A stretch of 64,000 nt of DNA from Moraxella sp. K1664 (GCF_039693965.1 NZ_CP155576.1:2604001-2668000); one strand, 5' to 3'; shown: positions 1-8,925, numbered from the stretch's first letter. Numbers and translations are program-made. Notes: generated by a model not told the origin, from the letters alone.

Positions 1-487
1 GTTTTATCTCTTTATTGGTGGTTTTGGAAGTAAATTGGGTATTGGCATTTAGTTATAAAATCCCCAGAAATGAAATTATCCATTCGCTATTAGCTTTATT
101 AAATTTTCCTTTTTTAACGTTTGAGCAAGCCAATCATCTACAACAAACCCTACTATACGCCCAAAATAATACTTTTGATTTGTCTGATTTATTGATAGCG
201 TGCAAAAGTCGTAGTTTGCATAATTTGCCTGTTTGGGCGTACCCGCCTTTTGTATTTGCAATGAAAAATGAGAAAAATCGCACGTTTTTCAAGGAAAAAG
301 TGAAGTTTGATAGCCATTCTATCAAACAAGCTTTTGACGATGAAAAACAAGATTTAGCCATTTTTCATGCAAAAACTGAAAGTTTAATTCTAAAAATTTT
401 CAAAAACCAATTGAGTTACAAAGGGTGGGTACGCCCCATACCTTTGATAAAAAAGCAAGTCGGGCGGACGGTTTTGTTTTATTATAA
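1..487 (+). pseudogene. PIN-domain (VapC-type) toxin gene, interrupted by a miniature element; 5' end outside window
   Basis: The frame is open to the window edge and reads the second half of a PIN-domain ribonuclease toxin: a Glu-containing segment (LEVNWVLAFSYKI), an LLxLLNxPF segment, then the acidic FDLSDLLIA motif. The match stops at about base 233, where a family A miniature element begins. Beyond the element, bases 443-487 in another frame read FDKKASRADGFVLL and stop, which is the normal C-terminal strand of a PIN domain. The gene was therefore split by insertion and frameshifted. The long frame running to base 635 is read-through into the element, not a real product. The antitoxin would lie to the left of the window. 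Family assignment is by pattern; the disruption is seen directly. Confidence 0.75.
234..438 (-). mobile_element. Family A miniature inverted-repeat element, copy 1
   Basis: About 205 bp, bounded by inverted ends GGGCGTACCCGCC and GGTGGGTACGCCC. Its interior is the reverse complement of the core of copies 2-4 (the GCATGAAAAATGGC start, the TTGATAG/CTATCAA hairpin and the GCAAATAC end). It has no transposase, so it must be moved in trans. The copy is inserted inside a PIN toxin gene. Its outermost bases (TG/CA rather than TA/TA) have diverged. Confidence 0.8.
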
Positions 488-513
488 ACGGTTTTGTTTT
501 GTTATAGAATATT

Positions 514-1077
514 ATGCAAGAATCCCACCCCTTAGCCCCATTTACCCCACCCCATGCCAAAGTGCTGATGCTTGGCAGTTTTCCGCCACCGCCCATTCGC
601 TGGGCGATGAATTTTTATTATCCCAATTTAAATAACGATATGTGGCGGATTATGGGTTTGGTATTTTTTGATGATAAAGAGTATTTTATTGACGGCAAAA
701 AGTTTAAAGAAGCACTTTTAAAAGATTTTTTAACCCAAAAAGGCATTGCCATTTACGACACTGCCAAAACAGTCATTCGTGAAAATAACAATGCGTCCGA
801 TAAATTTTTAACCATTATCCAAAAATCCGACATCAAAGGCTTATTAGCCACTTTGCCTGATTGCAACCATATCATCACCACAGGCGAAAAAGCGAGCGAG
901 ATTCTATTGTCCAATTTTGATATAAAAATCCCAAAAGTTGGGCAATCGGTAGAGCTAACCTTTGACAATAAAATTGTTACTCTGCACCGTCTGCCGTCAT
1001 CATCACGGGCGTATCCGCTTGTCCTTGATAAAAAGGCACAATTTTATAGGGCGGTGTTTGAGAAATTAGACTTATAA
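514..1077 (+). CDS. Uracil-DNA glycosylase superfamily protein
   Basis: Predicted 187-residue cytoplasmic protein of the Mug/uracil-DNA glycosylase fold, which would remove uracil or mismatched bases from DNA. Near the N-terminus it has the LMLGSFPPPPIRWAMNFYYP motif, matching the water-activating and base-pocket loop of the family, and near the C-terminus LHRLPSSSRAYP, in the place of the DNA-intercalation loop. The ATG at 514 follows the PIN pseudogene by 26 bp, so it may once have been cotranscribed with the toxin gene. Substrate specificity cannot be read from the sequence. Confidence 0.8.
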   Translation: MQESHPLAPFTPPHAKVLMLGSFPPPPIRWAMNFYYPNLNNDMWRIMGLVFFDDKEYFIDGKKFKEALLKDFLTQKGIAIYDTAKTVIRENNNASDKFLTIIQKSDIKGLLATLPDCNHIITTGEKASEILLSNFDIKIPKVGQSVELTFDNKIVTLHRLPSSSRAYPLVLDKKAQFYRAVFEKLDL

Positions 1078-1127
1078 ATATGATTGTATAACTACCATGC
1101 ACAGCATGACCGCCAATAGGAGTTTTT

Positions 1128-2579
1128 ATGAAATTATCCAACCCCACATTATTCCACGAACACGCACTCATCAATAACACATGGCAATCCGCCAAATCCG
1201 CCAATACCATAGACGTGTTTAACCCCTTTAATGATGAAAAAATCGGCACCATTCCCGATTTGTCCGCCGATGAAGTCGTAGAAGCCATCGGTTTTGCCGA
1301 TGAAGCCCAAAAATCATGGGCAAGTCTAACCGCCAATGAACGAGCGGTCATTTTACACCGCTGGGCGGATTTGATTGATGAACATCGTGAAGACTTAGCC
1401 ATCATCATGACCACAGAGCAAGGCAAACCCTTAAAAGAATCTCGTGGGGAGATTGGTTATGCCAACAGCTTTATCCGCTTTTTTGCCGATGAAGCCAAAC
1501 GGGCGTATGGGGATGTGATACCCAGCCCGAACGCTAGCCTACGCTATGTGGTGCTAAAACAGCCCGTGGGCGTGTGTGCCAGTATCACGCCGTGGAACTT
1601 CCCGTCAGCGATGATTACCCGTAAAGTCGCCCCCGCCCTAGCGTCAGGGTGTGTGATGATTGTCAAGCCTGATAGCCAAACGCCTTTTTCTGCCCTTGCC
1701 CTAGGCGAGCTTGCCATGCAAGCAGGCATTCCTAAGGGTGTTTTACAAATCGTAACAGGTCAAGCGGACATTATCGGGGGCGTACTCACGTCCGATGAAC
1801 GCATTAAAAAGCTGTCCTTTACAGGCTCTACTCGGGTCGGAAAACTGCTCATGGAGCAATGTGCCAGTACGGTCAAAAAGCTCTCCTTGGAGCTTGGCGG
1901 TAACGCTCCTTTTATCGTGTTTGACGATGCCGACATTGATAAGGCGGTCAAGGGGGCGATAGCGTCCAAATATCGTAACGCAGGGCAGACGTGCGTGTGT
2001 GCCAACCGCATATATGTTCATCAAAAGATAAAAGATGAGTTCATTGCCAAATTTACCAAAGAAGTCAATGACTTACACGTTGGCAATGGGCTGTCAGATG
2101 ACACGGACATCGGCTGTCTTATCAATGATACCGCCGTGCAAAAAACCCAAAAACTGCTCCAAGATGCCCTAGATAAAGGAGCGACACTCATCACAGGGGG
2201 CAAGCCCCACCCCACACACGCACGCTGTTTTTTACCAACAGTCATCACGGACATCACGGACGACATGGACATCGCCCACGAAGAGATTTTTGCTCCGATT
2301 GCTCCGATTTTTGTGTTTGATGATGAAAAAGAAGTCATTCGCCACGCCAATAATACCCCCTATGGTTTGGCGTCCTATTTTTACACCCAAAGCCACGCCC
2401 GAGCATGGCGAGTGAGTGAAGCCCTAGAATACGGCATGGTCGCCCAAAATACAGGGCTACTCTCTACCGAAGTCGCTCCATTTGGCGGGGTTAAGCAGTC
2501 AGGGTTTGGACGTGAAGGCTCAAAATATGGCTTGGATGAATATCTCACCACAAAGTACTGGTGTATGGATGTAAGTTGA
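1128..2579 (+). CDS. gabD: NADP-dependent succinate-semialdehyde dehydrogenase
   Basis: Oxidises succinate semialdehyde to succinate, the last step of GABA degradation feeding the TCA cycle. The 483 residues are the usual GabD length. Visible motifs are the TPWNFP cofactor segment (about 154-159), FTGSTRVG (231-238), the general-base Glu in LELGG (E255) and the catalytic Cys in GQTCVC (C289). C291 two residues later matches the redox-sensitive cysteine pair known in bacterial SSADH. An AGGAG ribosome site lies 8-9 bases before the ATG. No gabT or gabP is adjacent, so it appears monocistronic and ends at a strong terminator. Confidence 0.93.
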   Translation: MKLSNPTLFHEHALINNTWQSAKSANTIDVFNPFNDEKIGTIPDLSADEVVEAIGFADEAQKSWASLTANERAVILHRWADLIDEHREDLAIIMTTEQGKPLKESRGEIGYANSFIRFFADEAKRAYGDVIPSPNASLRYVVLKQPVGVCASITPWNFPSAMITRKVAPALASGCVMIVKPDSQTPFSALALGELAMQAGIPKGVLQIVTGQADIIGGVLTSDERIKKLSFTGSTRVGKLLMEQCASTVKKLSLELGGNAPFIVFDDADIDKAVKGAIASKYRNAGQTCVCANRIYVHQKIKDEFIAKFTKEVNDLHVGNGLSDDTDIGCLINDTAVQKTQKLLQDALDKGATLITGGKPHPTHARCFLPTVITDITDDMDIAHEEIFAPIAPIFVFDDEKEVIRHANNTPYGLASYFYTQSHARAWRVSEALEYGMVAQNTGLLSTEVAPFGGVKQSGFGREGSKYGLDEYLTTKYWCMDVS

Positions 2580-2595
2580 TTAAATATTATGCAAC

Positions 2596-2635
2596 CAAAA
2601 ACCGCCATCCTATCTAAAATGGCGGTTTTGGCGTT
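2596..2635. terminator. Bidirectional rho-independent terminator between gabD and lolA
   Basis: Stem CAAAAACCGCCAT / ATGGCGGTTTTG with a 10-base loop. The convergent genes gabD and lolA both end into it, with T runs on both strands. Confidence 0.85.
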
Positions 2636-2655
2636 TTTACCTTTACTTTTTACCT

Positions 2656-3279
2656 TTACTGATTAATCACGTCCACTCCCTTAGGTGGGGTAAAGCTAAA
2701 TTGACTGGCAGGAATGTTTTTATTGATATTAATGTTGCTAAAACGAATCGACGTGGTCTGTCCGATACTGTCATTTAACACCATCATCACAGGCTTGCCG
2801 CCATTAAAACTGATTGACAAATCTCTAAAATTAGCCGAACTTGATTTGGGTTTTAGAACATAGTAGTTTTTGCCTTTGCTTGGCTGACTGACGGTAAAAT
2901 TGCGTGTGATTTGATTGGGGTCGCCTGATAATAGCAATGCAGGTGCGTCCCCGACTTGGTTATTTACCGACTGCTTGGTTGCTTGTTGCAAGTCCTTATC
3001 ATACACCCACATGGTACTGCCATTTGCCACGATGAGCTGTTCTGATGGCGATTTGGTGTCCCAGCGAAATTTGTTGCCACGCTCTACCGCCATGCTACCG
3101 CTAAAACTTTGGCTTTTCCCGCCTGCTTTAGTCGTTTGTGAGAAATTGGCGGTCATTGATTTGGTGTTTTTAAGCAGGTTATTTAAATTGGTCACTGCCG
3201 TGTCATTAGCATGAGCGGTCAAAGCCGTCATGGGAAGCAAAGTCAATGCCAATGTGCTTAGGGCGATTTTTGTATTCAT
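2656..3279 (-). CDS. lolA: Outer-membrane lipoprotein carrier protein LolA
   Basis: Periplasmic chaperone that takes lipoproteins from LolCDE and hands them to LolB at the outer membrane. The 207 residues begin with a Sec signal peptide (MNTKIALSTLALTLLPMTALTAHA, about 24 residues). The mature part has the LolA pattern: an early L..LL..TKSMTANFSQT helix, RGNKFRWDTKSPSEQLIVANGSTMWVYD and late FSFTPPKGVDVI. It stands alone, and the 488 bp upstream carry no gene. Confidence 0.93.
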   Translation of the reverse strand: MNTKIALSTLALTLLPMTALTAHANDTAVTNLNNLLKNTKSMTANFSQTTKAGGKSQSFSGSMAVERGNKFRWDTKSPSEQLIVANGSTMWVYDKDLQQATKQSVNNQVGDAPALLLSGDPNQITRNFTVSQPSKGKNYYVLKPKSSSANFRDLSISFNGGKPVMMVLNDSIGQTTSIRFSNININKNIPASQFSFTPPKGVDVINQ

Positions 3280-3767
3280 GATAACTCCAAATAATAAAAT
3301 GATTGGTTTGAATGCCTTATGCCACTTTTTATGGCTTTAAAGACTGATTAAAAGCTGATTAAAAAATTGTCCCATAATCATAAAACAGCCATTAAACGCT
3401 CTTAAAAAGCCATCAATGCAATTTAAGGCACTCTTGGAAAGTGGGGTCATTGTGCCACGTTTTTATGTTGCAATCTAGCCTAGTTTTGCAAAAATTTGGG
3501 GGTAATGTTACTTCTATGTGGCTAATTTTTGGCTAAACTTGATAATCGTGCCGTGATTTTATCAGTTTTGGCTTGTTTTTATCATTTTTATCAAAACTTT
3601 TGCCATTTTACCAAAATCATCGGTCAAATCAAATGTCGGCAATCGCCAACTTTTAAAAGATTTTAAATAACTTTAAATGAATGCCAATCAGGAATATTCA
3701 TTGAAATTTCACCCAAATATTGGTAACATAAGCCCCCATTTTAATCATTTTAAAAAGACGGTGTTTT
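3280..3767. other. Gene-free stretch between lolA and a small hypothetical gene
   Basis: AT-rich divergent intergenic region of 488 bp. It must hold promoters for lolA (leftward) and the 3768 gene (rightward). I see no convincing small gene, RNA fold or copy of the three repeat families; the TTGATAATC/GATTTTATCA-like strings are too weak to call as operators. Confidence 0.5.
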
Positions 3768-4040
3768 ATGTATCTTAATCACAACCACACCTTACGCCCC
3801 ATTCATCTGCGTTTGACGGGCGAGATTGTGGAACATTTGGAAAAAGTCAAGGGCGAGCATGGCTTTGAGTGCATTCAACCACTCATTCGCTTTTATATCC
3901 GTCAAGGGCTTGACCGTGATAATTCCGAATACTCTCTTAGTGATGATGTTGCCTTTATTAACGAACTCAAAGAACAAGGAGTCAGCGAGCAGTTAATAGA
4001 AAAAGCCTTGGAAAATGTCTGCAAAAAAGTTGACCAATAA
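3768..4040 (+). CDS. Small protein of unknown function, possibly ribbon-helix-helix
   Basis: 90 residues, charged and soluble. The opening RPIHLRLTGEIVEHLEKVK followed by a helix (IQPLIRFYIRQGLDRD) resembles a ribbon-helix-helix DNA-binding arrangement (beta strand, helix, helix). The tail (FINELKEQGVSEQLIEKALENVCKKV) looks like a second helical pair. No family is recognised with confidence. It is monocistronic, with long AT-rich flanks on both sides. Confidence 0.6.
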   Translation: MYLNHNHTLRPIHLRLTGEIVEHLEKVKGEHGFECIQPLIRFYIRQGLDRDNSEYSLSDDVAFINELKEQGVSEQLIEKALENVCKKVDQ

Positions 4041-4227
4041 CTTTAATCAGCTTTAATCAGCCATCATAAGCAGTTGAATAAACGGTTGTTTTTTGGCGAT
4101 TAATTGTTGCTTGTTTGTTACAATAATTTTGTTGTTTTAAACAAGAAATCATGGTAGTATTTTATAGAATACAAATGTATTTTACAATACCTGTATCGCC
4201 CAATATTTATCTGCTTATGGAGTATTG

Positions 4228-4539
4228 ATGATGAAGTTAAAATCATTATTTATCGCTTTGATTGCGACCAGTGCCATCGGTTTTTCTACCAACATTTCTG
4301 CCAAAGTAGGTCCTGCCTATAACGGCGGTGGCTCATACGGATATGCCTGCACTCACCAAACCAATGGTAATGTACTCCTCCGTTCAGGCCCTGGTCAGAA
4401 TTATAAAGTTCTAGCTCGCATGTCTAACGGAAGTGATGTTAGTATCATTGGCGAACGCAACTCTAATGGTTGGGTGTGGTACAAAGTTAAATTCGGTCGC
4501 AGTGTCGGCTGGGCTCGCTCAGATTATATTTGCAGTTAA
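4228..4539 (+). CDS. Secreted bacterial SH3-domain protein
   Basis: 103 residues. A Sec signal peptide (MMKLKSLFIALIATSAIGFSTNISA) is followed by one SH3b domain: NVLLRSGPGQNYKVLARMSNGSDVSIIGERNSNGWVWYKVKF and GWARSDYICS. Two cysteines (ACTH and YICS) could form a disulphide across the domain. SH3b domains generally bind peptidoglycan or proteins in the periplasm. The start could also be ATG 4231; both follow GGAG at 4219-4222. The gene lies just before an M15 peptidase that also acts on peptidoglycan. Confidence 0.8.
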   Translation: MMKLKSLFIALIATSAIGFSTNISAKVGPAYNGGGSYGYACTHQTNGNVLLRSGPGQNYKVLARMSNGSDVSIIGERNSNGWVWYKVKFGRSVGWARSDYICS

Positions 4540-4557
4540 TCCATGATATTTAAAAGG

Positions 4558-4590
4558 CGAGCGATGCATTTTTTGCATTGCTCGTTTTGC
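4558..4590 (+). terminator. Rho-independent terminator after the SH3 gene
   Basis: Stem CGAGCGATGCA / TGCATTGCTCG, a 5-base T loop, and a following TTTT. Confidence 0.75.
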
Positions 4591-4684
4591 AATCTGATTC
4601 AACCATTTTTATTTGGGTATTTTAAAAACCCACAACAATCCACTTAGTAATGGTAATCTAATAATGAATGATTTAGGTAATTTT

Positions 4685-5542
4685 ATGAAAAAACGCACAA
4701 GAGATTTATTGATTGGTGCAGGGCTTTTGGGGGTTGGCACGGTTGGTGCGATTGCAACTTTTACAAACAACCAATCAGGCTCGGGGTATATCGCAAGCCC
4801 AAGCAAAAACACCGTTCACGTCATCAGCCAACCCACTAACCCTACCGCCATTGCCGACCAAAGTGGGCGGTCTTATACAGGGTACAACCAAAACCAACAG
4901 ACCCATCATCAACACCAGCCACAGCAAGCGATGAACCAAGGCCCCGCCTATCAAGTAGAGCAAGGCAATTTTAACACGCCAACACCCCAATATGATGCTA
5001 ATGCCACAGGTTCGGTATGTGCCCCCGAAGCTCTAAAAGTGGGTATCAAGCATTTTAGATATGCCGATGCCGACCCTAGCGACCTTGTGCCTAGTGGCTA
5101 TGGCAGTGACCCAAAATTCAAGATTCATCGTGCCGCCAAGCCTGCCTTACAAGAGATGATTAAAGCGGCTCGTGCTGACGGGGTCACGCTAACCCCTGGC
5201 TCTATCTTACGCACGTCAAGCCGTCAAGCCCAAATCGTTGCCAATAAGAAAAAACAAGGGCAAAGTGCCAAGCAAATCTATCATACATCCTCACACCCTG
5301 GCTACTCTGAACATCATACAGGGCTTGCGGTGGACTTCTCCCCGATTGACCATAACTTTGCCAAAACAGCAGGGTATCGTTGGCTACAACAGCATGCCCA
5401 TGAGTACGGTTTTTACCAAACTTTTACCCCTGACTATTCTAGATATAGTGGTGTTTCCGAAGAATCGTGGCATTGGCGTTTTGAAGGCAAAAACAAAGAG
5501 TTCTCTTATGTCTTTGCCGATAGCATCAATCGTCGCTGTTAA
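4685..5542 (+). CDS. M15-family D,D-carboxypeptidase (VanY domain), membrane-anchored
   Basis: 285 residues. MKKRTRDLLIGAGLLGVGTVGAIATF is an N-terminal signal anchor, followed by a Gln/Asn/His-rich linker (about 30-105) and a C-terminal VanY/M15 domain. The zinc-site motif SEHHTGLAVDF (H210 or H211, D217) and WHWRF (H263) carry the expected metal ligands. It would trim D-alanine from peptidoglycan stem peptides in the periplasm. ATG 4685 is preferred because AGG lies about 8 bases upstream; ATG 4664 is the alternative. It converges with dacB, another D-Ala carboxypeptidase. Confidence 0.85.
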   Translation: MKKRTRDLLIGAGLLGVGTVGAIATFTNNQSGSGYIASPSKNTVHVISQPTNPTAIADQSGRSYTGYNQNQQTHHQHQPQQAMNQGPAYQVEQGNFNTPTPQYDANATGSVCAPEALKVGIKHFRYADADPSDLVPSGYGSDPKFKIHRAAKPALQEMIKAARADGVTLTPGSILRTSSRQAQIVANKKKQGQSAKQIYHTSSHPGYSEHHTGLAVDFSPIDHNFAKTAGYRWLQQHAHEYGFYQTFTPDYSRYSGVSEESWHWRFEGKNKEFSYVFADSINRRC

Positions 5543-5560
5543 TGGTTTGTTAAATGCATA

Positions 5561-5593
5561 AAAATAAAGCAGTTTTGGGACTGCTTTATTTTT
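5561..5593. terminator. Bidirectional terminator between the M15 gene and dacB
   Basis: Stem AAAATAAAGCAGT / ACTGCTTTATTTTT with a 6-base loop. A-rich and T-rich flanks serve both converging genes. Confidence 0.85.
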
Positions 5594-5603
5594 ATGATTT
5601 ATA

Positions 5604-7154
5604 TTAGGACTGCCCTGCCGTCCACTCTATCACTTCATCTAGTACATCATGGGCGTGCGTGTTATTGCCCGCCCCATCGGCATTGATGATGGCAACCACC
5701 ACGTACATCTTACCTGACTGTCCCATGACATAGCCTGCAATGCTTGCCACATTATTTAGTCTGCCAGTCTTGATAAAGGCACGTCCGATGGCGGGACTAT
5801 GGGGACGGCGTCTGGCAAAGGTTGCCATCGTGCCTGTCTGCCCCACAATCGGCAAAGACGCTTTAAATGTCTCAAATGTCGGCTTAGTCTGACTAAATGC
5901 TAACAGCTCACCCAACGCCCTAGGGGCAACCACACAATCTCGGCACAGTCCTGACGCTCGGCTCATGATGGGGGCAGGCGTGGTAAGATGTTGTTGCCAC
6001 CATGTATTTATCAGGGCAAAACTTTTGGGGTAATCGCTCGTTTTTTGACCCATCATCAGAGGCAAAGATAACGCCACTTGCTCGGTCATGACGTTATTAG
6101 AGTATTGGTTAATCTGATATACCTGCTCAGACAAAGGCTTGGACGCAAAGGACAGCAAAGGCGATAACGTTCGCCCTGCCCCATCATAAGGCTGTCGCAA
6201 CCTAACCTGCCCAACAAAGTCCTTATCAAGGGCTTGCCATGTACCTTTGACCGCTCTGGTAATAAACGCTTCGCTGTCAGCAAAGGTTAGCCACTCACTC
6301 GCCTGCCCACAGCTCACACCCACTTGTCCTGTGATGGTCAAAGTATCGGCAGATAAGCCAAATTTTGGCTTGGTGCGACATGACTGGATATCGCCCTGTA
6401 TCATGGTCGGTGCGTGAAAATCCGCCAACTTTGGCAATACCTGCACCGCAACCGTCCCATCTGTCGGACGAAAATACGGCACAGGTTCACCAATCGTGAC
6501 ATCCTGCCCGGTTGTCTGCCCCGACCCAAACACCCATGTACCCGATGGTATCATACTCACTTCAAGCGTGCCAAAATTTATCAAAAAGGCATTGGGCTGG
6601 GCATTGTAGGCTCGCAGTCCCTGCCCGTCAAAAGCATTGACATCTTGGGCGACATTGACAAAGCCAGTATTATCGACAATGATGTCGCCCTTAATGTGAC
6701 GCACGCCCCGAGCCGTCAGCTGTGAAAACATGGCACTAAGGCGGTCATGAGTCAGTGATGGGTCGCCACTGCCTTTGATGATAAGATTACCATACAGGGT
6801 ATCACCCACCACCACGCCATCGGCATAGAGTCGTGTCTGCCAATGATAATCCGCCCCCAACAAATCTAAGGCGATGGCGGTGGTGATGAGCTTTTGGGTG
6901 GACGCTGGGGTGCGTGGTGTGTCTGCCAGATGATTGATAAGCGGGATTTGCTCCCCAGTCTCCCCAACCTTCCCAACAGGCTTAATCCAGACGCTCATCT
7001 CATGACCACTAAGCCCTGCCCTGCTCATCTTATCTGTGATGGCAGTTGGCAGTGGCACGGACGGGACGGCTTGGGGCTGGGCGTGTGACTCATGAGCATT
7101 TGCCAGTGGCATCGCCCCTGCCATCAACCCAAGCCAAATTAGGCAATACCTCAT
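5604..7154 (-). CDS. dacB: D-alanyl-D-alanine carboxypeptidase/endopeptidase, PBP4 type (S13)
   Basis: Periplasmic penicillin-binding protein that cleaves D-Ala-D-Ala ends and peptide cross-links. From the ATG at 7154 it is 516 residues with a signal peptide (MRYCLIWLGLMAGAMPLANA). The three active-site motifs are present: STQK (S85-K88), SNN in QYSNNVMTEQ, and KTG in IKTGRLNNVAS near the C-terminus. The long insert between motifs 1 and 2 is typical of class C PBP4. An earlier in-frame start at 7208 would overlap the upstream gene and bury the signal peptide. It starts 16 bp after the PHA-region protein, so the two are probably cotranscribed. Confidence 0.9.
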   Translation of the reverse strand: MRYCLIWLGLMAGAMPLANAHESHAQPQAVPSVPLPTAITDKMSRAGLSGHEMSVWIKPVGKVGETGEQIPLINHLADTPRTPASTQKLITTAIALDLLGADYHWQTRLYADGVVVGDTLYGNLIIKGSGDPSLTHDRLSAMFSQLTARGVRHIKGDIIVDNTGFVNVAQDVNAFDGQGLRAYNAQPNAFLINFGTLEVSMIPSGTWVFGSGQTTGQDVTIGEPVPYFRPTDGTVAVQVLPKLADFHAPTMIQGDIQSCRTKPKFGLSADTLTITGQVGVSCGQASEWLTFADSEAFITRAVKGTWQALDKDFVGQVRLRQPYDGAGRTLSPLLSFASKPLSEQVYQINQYSNNVMTEQVALSLPLMMGQKTSDYPKSFALINTWWQQHLTTPAPIMSRASGLCRDCVVAPRALGELLAFSQTKPTFETFKASLPIVGQTGTMATFARRRPHSPAIGRAFIKTGRLNNVASIAGYVMGQSGKMYVVVAIINADGAGNNTHAHDVLDEVIEWTAGQS

Positions 7155-7170
7155 CAGACTTAGGCGAAAC

Positions 7171-7458
7171 TTAGGCAAAATACTTATCCAACCCCTCTTG
7201 GATACCACTACTAATCATGCCCTTAAACGGTTTTGCCAAAAAGTTCAAATCCGCCTCAAAGATGACTTTATCACTGTCCAAAAACGCACGTCCATCCACA
7301 CCCGCCTTAGTGATACTCACGGTATCGCTGTCCGCTCCCTCTTGGTAGGTCGCCTCAAAATCAAACTCTTGCTTTGCCTCTTCTAGCCATGCTTTGGCTT
7401 TGGTGCGAGCAGTGGCAAGGTCAAAGTTATGACGTTTTTCAATGCGTAAATCAGACAT
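7171..7458 (-). CDS. Polyhydroxyalkanoic acid system family protein
   Basis: 95 residues matching the small PHA-granule-region family: an LRIEKRHNFDLATARTKAKAWLEEAKQEF start and a C-terminal helix with FLAKPFKGMISSGIQEGLDKYF. Function in the family is poorly defined. No phaC or phaP gene is nearby, so a role in PHA storage is not supported by context. It sits between dcd and dacB on the same strand. Confidence 0.75.
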   Translation of the reverse strand: MSDLRIEKRHNFDLATARTKAKAWLEEAKQEFDFEATYQEGADSDTVSITKAGVDGRAFLDSDKVIFEADLNFLAKPFKGMISSGIQEGLDKYFA

Positions 7459-7511
7459 GATATTCTCTTTTTAAAATAATAAATGGTAAATGGTAAATGG
7501 TAAATGACAAG

Positions 7512-8081
7512 TTAAGTTTTTGGCAAAGTAACACCCGTTTGCCCTTGATATTTACCACCCCTATCTTTGTAGGACGTTTCACAGACTTCATCGGACTGGA
7601 AAAACAGCATTTGAGCCACGCCCTCGCCGGCATAGATACGGGCAGGTAGATTGGTGGTGTTACTAAACTCTAAGGTAACATGCCCTTCCCACTCTGGCTC
7701 TAAGGGCGTGACATTAACGATGATACCACAGCGAGCATAGGTGGATTTACCCAAACAAATGGTCAGCACATCACGGGGGATTTTAAAATACTCCACCGTG
7801 CGAGCTAGGGCAAATGAGTTGGGCGGAATGATACATTCATCGCCAACAATATCAATAAAACTACGTTCATCAAAGTTCTTAGGGTCAACGATGGCAGAAT
7901 GCACGTTGGTAAATACCTTAAACTCATTGGCACAGCGGACATCATAACCATAGCTTGATGTGCCGTAGCTTACGATTTTCTCGCCATTGCTGTTATGGCG
8001 GACTTGACTAGGTTCAAACGGGGCAATCATCTCATGTTCGGTCGCCATTTGGCGAATCCAGCGGTCTGACTTAATCGACAT
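7512..8081 (-). CDS. dcd: dCTP deaminase
   Basis: Deaminates dCTP to dUTP to feed dTMP synthesis; cytoplasmic homotrimer. 189 residues, the family length. Motifs are SYGYDVR (near 45), [15 protein letters not shown], the active-site segment [31 protein letters not shown] with the catalytic Glu, and the C-terminal [13 protein letters not shown] lid. It heads the leftward dcd - PHA-region - dacB run. Confidence 0.94.
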   Translation of the reverse strand: MSIKSDRWIRQMATEHEMIAPFEPSQVRHNSNGEKIVSYGTSSYGYDVRCANEFKVFTNVHSAIVDPKNFDERSFIDIVGDECIIPPNSFALARTVEYFKIPRDVLTICLGKSTYARCGIIVNVTPLEPEWEGHVTLEFSNTTNLPARIYAGEGVAQMLFFQSDEVCETSYKDRGGKYQGQTGVTLPKT

Positions 8082-8150
8082 GTTATTCTCTTATGATACG
8101 GGACAAAGCATTATAGCAAAATTCTTGGCTTTTTAAAATTAAAACACATG

Positions 8151-8172
8151 AAAAAACCGCCAAATGACGGTT
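8151..8172 (-). terminator. Rho-independent terminator after the small membrane-protein pair
   Basis: On the minus strand the stem AACCGTC / GGCGGTT has a four-base loop and is followed by TTTTTT. Confidence 0.7.
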
Positions 8173-8197
8173 CTTCTTGCCACACTTTTATAGCCAG

Positions 8198-8500
8198 TCA
8201 TTCATGATAATAGTCATTTAACTTAGCAAACACCACAAAAAGCAAACCATAACATACCACACTGGTCACGAACAGTATCAGCAAGTTGGTTAAAGTTCAC
8301 TCGTTATTAATGATGTTTGACAAAAAACCAAATGCCGACACGTTACCCCAAAACAGGTAGTTTATGAGTAGCTGTATGACAAAACCCACCGCACAAACCC
8401 CATGCGTGATGGCAGTTGCCTTTTTGGAATGAATGACAATAAAATAAACACCAATGGCAAAGACGATAAGATAAACAATAAATGACAGCAAATAAATCAT
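8198..8500 (-). pseudogene. Small membrane protein, paralogue of the 8602-8901 gene, with an in-frame TGA
   Basis: From ATG 8500 the frame encodes 67 residues and meets TGA at 8297-8299. In the same frame it continues for 32 more codons (TLTNLLILFVTSVVCYGLLF... NDYYHE) to TGA at 8198. The continuation aligns with the C-terminus of the neighbour (NLMVLCLISIFCYSALFV... YDYYQE), and full length would be 100 codons against 99. The intact neighbour has Asp-Arg near this point, so a CGA-to-TGA change is plausible. Three transmembrane helices are predicted in the full version. An AGGAG site lies 5-6 bases before the ATG. Function is unknown. Confidence 0.75.
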
Positions 8501-8601
8501 GGAAATTCTCCTACCAATCCATTTTATGCCTGCAATAAAGCCCTACAAACATTAAGGCTTTTATTTTAAAACAATTATCAATCTCATGTCAAGACAAATC
8601 A

Positions 8602-8901
8602 TCACTCTTGATAATAATCATAAGCCTTAATTAATATCACAAACAATGCCGAATAGCAAAAAATACTGATAAGGCACAGCACCATCAAATTAAAAGCACT
8701 GCGGTCATGGTCAAGATGAGCCAGTGATTCAAACGCCCCCAAATGCCCAAGTCCAACATAATTAATCAAAATCTGTGCACAAAAACCGATAAACACCAAA
8801 ATGCCCACCCACCGCTCGGCACGGTCAGGCATTTTTTTGATGAATGCCATACCAAGGGCAAAAATCAGTGCGTACCACACCACCGATACTGCATAAATCA
8901 T
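8602..8901 (-). CDS. Small three-helix membrane protein of unknown function
   Basis: 99 residues from ATG 8901, preceded by GGGGAG. Hydrophobic helices lie at about 2-20, 33-50 and 70-92, joined by a charged KKMPDRAER loop and a LDHDRSAF loop. It is a tandem paralogue of the broken gene downstream: both start MIY and share the FA.G and LINY patterns and a DYY(H/Q)E end. No family recognised. Tandem duplication with decay of one copy is the clearest inference. Confidence 0.7.
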   Translation of the reverse strand: MIYAVSVVWYALIFALGMAFIKKMPDRAERWVGILVFIGFCAQILINYVGLGHLGAFESLAHLDHDRSAFNLMVLCLISIFCYSALFVILIKAYDYYQE

Positions 8902-8925
8902 GAGAATCTCCCCGTGTAAACACAA

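Noticed and set aside
134-361. Reverse-strand 75-codon frame in family A copy 1
   Set aside because: It is the translation of the element core (the [10 protein letters not shown] phrase recurs in every copy) and has no independent support as a gene.
8290-8305. Selenocysteine recoding at the in-frame TGA
   Set aside because: No SECIS-like hairpin just downstream and no Cys in the paralogue at this position.
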